Made by a program: the position numbers and the translations under genes. The notes beneath the pieces were generated by a model, which saw nothing but the letters and a program-made list of their open reading frames with translations, did not search any database and was not told where the DNA came from. Below, piece after piece: positions 37,653 through 40,454 of a DNA stretch of 40,454 nt. How positions within the stretch are numbered: position 1 is the first letter of the stretch; every line of letters begins with the position of its first letter. Source of the stretch: a virus; the IMG/VR virus record IMGVR_UViG_3300037258_000107, positions 1-40,454 of that record; one strand, given 5' to 3'.

Positions 37653-39863
37653 CTATGGCGGCAGACGCCTACCTGTTGGCTTCGGCGCGACCTGGTCAAC
37701 CTTTACCGTGACCGTCGGCTTCACGTCCAGCGCGTGAACCGGGCCAAGGGCCTGGGGGATCGGCTCGCCTTCAGGCGTCACGGCTTGCGGGCCCTTCACC
37801 AGCGAATTGAATTCCCAGGGCGCGGCCCAGACCGGCGGCCGGTCCCATTTGATGCGGCGAATCCCGTGCAGGGTCGCCATCACATTGGACATGACCATCA
37901 GGTCCAGGGCTTCGTTCCGGGCGCTGGCGGTCAGCAGCTGCCATTTTCCATCCGGCAACCGGGCTTCAGCGACCAACTGTTCGAACCAGGGATGGGGTGA
38001 TTCGTTTGTGTCGCTGCGCAGGCCGTGAGGGAAACCGGCCGACATGCCCGCCGGGAAGTTCACAAAGCCAGGACCCGGGTCATCGCGCAGCAGCTGGCCC
38101 AGAAGTTCGTCTTTGAACAGGTTCGGGCTGAACAGCGCGACAGGGATTTCACCTTTCGCCACCACGTTGGCCTGGCGCTTCGTGTCCGGGTAGACGACCG
38201 AAAGCCGGTTCATGTTCACGCTGGGCTTCGCATTGCCCTTGGTCAGCATGATGTTGAAGGCATCGGGGCCGCCCTTGCCGCCCACCTGGCCATAATAGCG
38301 AATCACCCGGCGCTGCCGCCAGCGCCGCCAGGCCGAATAGGCTTGTTCGGTCACGCCAGGCGCGCCGCCACTGTCGATGCAGCTGGCGCGGATCGCCATC
38401 GACTGGCCGGAATTCCCCGCCATCGGCCAGGTTTGGCTGAACAGCTTTTCCGGCAGCTTGTCCCAATCGGCCGGGTTCGTGGCCGGATCGGCCAAGATTC
38501 GCCCGCGGTCGATGATCCAGCTTTCCCCGTCGATGCCATAGCCGCGCAGCAGCCATTCGAAGAACCCGACCTGGACGTCAACCGCGCAGACCAGGAACCG
38601 CACTCCTTCAGGGATTTCCCCCAGGCGCAGGCGCGGATCGGCGCGGTCGGCCAGGCCGTTGGCCGTGACGCTGCCCAGCATCTTGGACGGCACATAGGGG
38701 ACGCCGAACTGCTTGGTCATCACCTGGCGCAAGGTCTTGTCCTCCCCGGTGACCAGATAGTCGCGTTCGGCCTTCACCCGGGCGCGGGCCAGGCCGCCGA
38801 TCCCGCCGATCAGGAAGGGCGACATCAGCCCAACGATCCAGAAACCGGCGGTCTTCCGCTTTACCAGCTGGCCGGTGATCGTCCCATCCTGGGCGACGAC
38901 CTGGCCTTCACCGGCCCAAAATCCGGTGGAATTCATCTTTCGGCGGTGCTTATCGGCGATTTGACACCCGTTCACCGGGCAGAGCAGGTGCGCGCTGGTT
39001 TCGACTTCGTCCAGGCTGGCCGGGCGTTTGCGGATTTCCCCGGTGATCTTATCTGGGTCCAGGTCCTTTTCTTCGTCATAGGCCAGGACCATGACCCGGC
39101 TGGCCGTGGGATTCGGGCTCGAATAGGCCCCGCAGCACGGGCATGGCCACCACCAGACGCGCCGGTCGCTGTCGGCATAGATGGCCAGGATGCCTTCCGT
39201 CCAGTCGGTTTCCGGGCGTAGCCCCTTGCCGCGATCTGGATGCGACAGCGCCACCAGGATGGATTCGGCCCCATAGGTCTGGCGGCGCACGTCCAGCAGG
39301 ACCTTGGGATCGCCCAGGTCCTTCGGATAGGCGTCGATTTCGTCGCCGACGATCCGCGGGGCCTTTTTGTTGATCATGTTCTTTTCGGTGGCCGTCAGGA
39401 ATTCGACGGTCAGCGTGCGGAACCGTTTGAAGTGAAGGCTGTCGTCGATGGCCTTCAGGCCCAGCGCCGCCTTCATGTCGGGGTGCATTTCGATCATCTG
39501 GTCGATGGTCTTTTTGACGTAAGCCTGCAGGGCGTCGTCGCTTTGCATGAACCAGAGGAAGTCCCCTGGGCTGTTCATGATGCTGTGCTGCAGCAGGTTT
39601 TCTGCCCCATTGGTCTTGCCGCACTGTCCAGGCCCCACCACGCCGACGGTCAGGTATTGGCCGGGCTCCATGCAGTCCATCGGTTCGGCCATGTAAGGCG
39701 TCTTGCGCAGGCTGTAGCGCACGCCTGGCGCGATGAATCTTGACCTGGCAGCCGTCTGGCTGACCTTCAGCCTGGGCTTTGGCGTCATCCCCTCGCGGAC
39801 GGCCGCGCCGTGCGCGCCTCGATAGCGGGGAACGTCAAGCTGCCTTTGCGCTGTCGCTTCCAT
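37653..39863 (-). CDS. terL: Terminase large subunit (lambda gpA family)
   Basis: 736 residues. ATPase: Walker A GPGQCGKT (77-84), IVGDEIDAYP Walker B with Asp174/Glu175, then DPKVLLDVRRQTYGAESILV. Zinc-like pairs WPCPCCG and LLCPVNGC follow. Nuclease domain: FLVCAVDVQVGFFEWLLRGY with the first Asp, then CIDSGGAPGVTEQAYSAW. It translocates DNA into the prohead and cuts the concatemer. Start at ATG 39863 overlaps terS by 29 bases; ATG 39788 (MTPKPRL) is an alternative. The gpA type suggests cos-end packaging, but no cos site could be read in the window. Confidence 0.95.
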   Translation of the reverse strand: MEATAQRQLDVPRYRGAHGAAVREGMTPKPRLKVSQTAARSRFIAPGVRYSLRKTPYMAEPMDCMEPGQYLTVGVVGPGQCGKTNGAENLLQHSIMNSPGDFLWFMQSDDALQAYVKKTIDQMIEMHPDMKAALGLKAIDDSLHFKRFRTLTVEFLTATEKNMINKKAPRIVGDEIDAYPKDLGDPKVLLDVRRQTYGAESILVALSHPDRGKGLRPETDWTEGILAIYADSDRRVWWWPCPCCGAYSSPNPTASRVMVLAYDEEKDLDPDKITGEIRKRPASLDEVETSAHLLCPVNGCQIADKHRRKMNSTGFWAGEGQVVAQDGTITGQLVKRKTAGFWIVGLMSPFLIGGIGGLARARVKAERDYLVTGEDKTLRQVMTKQFGVPYVPSKMLGSVTANGLADRADPRLRLGEIPEGVRFLVCAVDVQVGFFEWLLRGYGIDGESWIIDRGRILADPATNPADWDKLPEKLFSQTWPMAGNSGQSMAIRASCIDSGGAPGVTEQAYSAWRRWRQRRVIRYYGQVGGKGGPDAFNIMLTKGNAKPSVNMNRLSVVYPDTKRQANVVAKGEIPVALFSPNLFKDELLGQLLRDDPGPGFVNFPAGMSAGFPHGLRSDTNESPHPWFEQLVAEARLPDGKWQLLTASARNEALDLMVMSNVMATLHGIRRIKWDRPPVWAAPWEFNSLVKGPQAVTPEGEPIPQALGPVHALDVKPTVTVKVDQVAPKPTGRRLPP

Positions 39864-40374
39864 CTGCCTTTGCCGGTGGTTCGACGACGTCGATAAACTC
39901 GCCCATGTCTTCGACGAAGCGGGCGCGCATTTCGTCGGTCATCCCCATGATCATCTTCACGTCATCGCCGGGCAGGTTCAGTTCCCGGCCGATCCTGGTG
40001 GCCAGGGCTTCATGTTCGGCCCCCAGCCGGACATAGGCCCCGCGGGTCGTGTCCAGCACGTCCTGGCGGTCGAAGACTTCGCCCAGCGCCTTCTTCAGCT
40101 TCAAGGCTTCCAGATCGCGGGCGATGTCCTGGCGGCTGGGCCCGGCCTGGTTGGGCTTTTCGCCGCCCTTGCGCAAAAATTCCACATACCAGCGGACAGC
40201 GTCGCGCGTCGGGTACATACCGCGCCCGGCTCGCGGCATCCCAAGCGCCACCAACTGGCTGATCCGCTGGATCGTCACGCCCAGCATTTCGGCCAAATAG
40301 CCGGTGGAAACCCCAGCAGGCGGGCGTTTTTTCTTCTGGCCTTTTTTGGCGGCCGGGCCGGGCTTTTTACCCAT
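39835..40374 (-). CDS. terS: Terminase small subunit (lambda Nu1-like)
   Basis: 179 residues. After a basic tail (MGKKPGPAAKKGQKKKRPPA) comes a Nu1-type winged helix: STGYLAEMLGVTIQRISQLV, ALGMPRAGRGMYPTRDAVRW, YVEFLRKGG. The rest is helical (DIARDLEALKLKKALGEVFD, RQDVLDTTRGAYVRLGAEHE), for oligomerisation and binding the large subunit. It recognises the packaging site, likely located near or upstream of this gene. First gene of the late block within the window; no strong Shine-Dalgarno is seen. Confidence 0.88.
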   Translation of the reverse strand: MGKKPGPAAKKGQKKKRPPAGVSTGYLAEMLGVTIQRISQLVALGMPRAGRGMYPTRDAVRWYVEFLRKGGEKPNQAGPSRQDIARDLEALKLKKALGEVFDRQDVLDTTRGAYVRLGAEHEALATRIGRELNLPGDDVKMIMGMTDEMRARFVEDMGEFIDVVEPPAKADGSDSAKAA

Positions 40375-40454
40375 GACGGCTAATATGCTGGTTCTAAAAC
40401 GAAAGTCGCCACTTTTTTCTCAGCGGGTGGAAGCTATCGGGCGCGCGCAATGCC
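40375..40454 (-). other. Leader upstream of terS, no gene seen
   Basis: 80 bases to the window end. On the minus strand it includes an A-tract (GAGAAAAAAGTGG), TTTCGTTTTAGAACC and CATATTAG, the latter a possible -10-like box. No convincing -35 with proper spacing, and no obvious cos-like inverted repeat. Late promoter or packaging site may lie here or just beyond the edge. Confidence 0.3.

Noticed and set aside
40375-40454. cos packaging site
   Set aside because: Expected near terS for a gpA-type terminase, but no convincing inverted repeat or repeated binding boxes in the 80 bases available.
1-40454. CRISPR array, insertion sequence, integrase or attachment site
   Set aside because: No regularly spaced repeats, no transposase or recombinase motifs and no paired att-like repeats were found on reading through.

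Overview
The window is a large part of a tailed-phage genome, or of a prophage. There is no host metabolism, no rRNA and no convincing tRNA. Genes are packed with 1-4 base stop/start overlaps (ATGA, TGATG), base composition is GC-rich, and codons favour G or C in third position. Protein flavours (DUF932, MT-A70 methyltransferase, SleB-type endolysin, fibre proteins of the 'GGTG...TTTTMASSP' type) fit a phage of a GC-rich Gram-negative host, most likely an alphaproteobacterium. The host is an inference. No integrase or repressor is visible, so lifestyle is unresolved. The left end is cut inside a gene, so the genome continues beyond the window.

There are three transcription units. (1) Positions 1-6257, minus strand, is a replication/early block: DUF932 protein, DnaT/YdaU-C-terminus-like protein, DnaB-type helicase, MT-A70 methyltransferase with a changed catalytic motif, RuvC-like resolvase and several small unknown proteins. 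(2) Positions 6337-13590, plus strand, is a recombination/accessory block: PolA-type 5'-3' exonuclease with an extra C-terminal domain, coiled-coil protein, RecT annealing protein, HNH endonuclease, winged-helix protein, J-domain protein, two tiny membrane proteins and a DUF5131 three-cysteine (radical-SAM-like) protein. It ends at a strong hairpin plus T-run at about 13581-13618. Units 1 and 2 diverge from 6258-6336, where two back-to-back -35-like TTGAC boxes form an inverted repeat. (3) Positions 40374-13635, minus strand, is the late block read right to left: packaging, head, tail, fibres, lysis.

The late block is a clean mosaic. The head half follows phage lambda gene order: Nu1-like small terminase, gpA large terminase, gpW, portal gpB, S49 protease gpC, separate scaffold-like gene, gpD-like decoration protein, capsid E, FI-position and FII-like proteins. 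The tail half follows phage Mu order: gp37-position protein, DUF2635, sheath, tube, gp41/E with an overlapping -1 frame, tape measure, gp43, gp44, gp45, gp46, gp47, gp48, fibre, fibre chaperone. A contractile-tailed (myovirus) particle is therefore predicted. The tape measure carries a lysozyme-like domain. Beyond the baseplate genes lie two large fibre-like proteins with obvious Sec signal peptides, one of them cysteine-rich, then SleB endolysin, holin-like protein, lipoprotein and three small unknown proteins.

The most unexplained DNA is a 278-base gene-free gap inside the tail operon (24487-24764). It is full of inverted repeats, including an 11-bp long-range stem closing 75 nt, a hairpin touching the upstream stop codon and one covering the ribosome-binding site of the downstream gp44-like gene. 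It looks like a structured RNA or regulatory leader. Other points of interest are the exported fibre-like proteins, the exonuclease fusion beside a RecT without a usual partner nuclease, and the DPPT variant of the methyltransferase motif.
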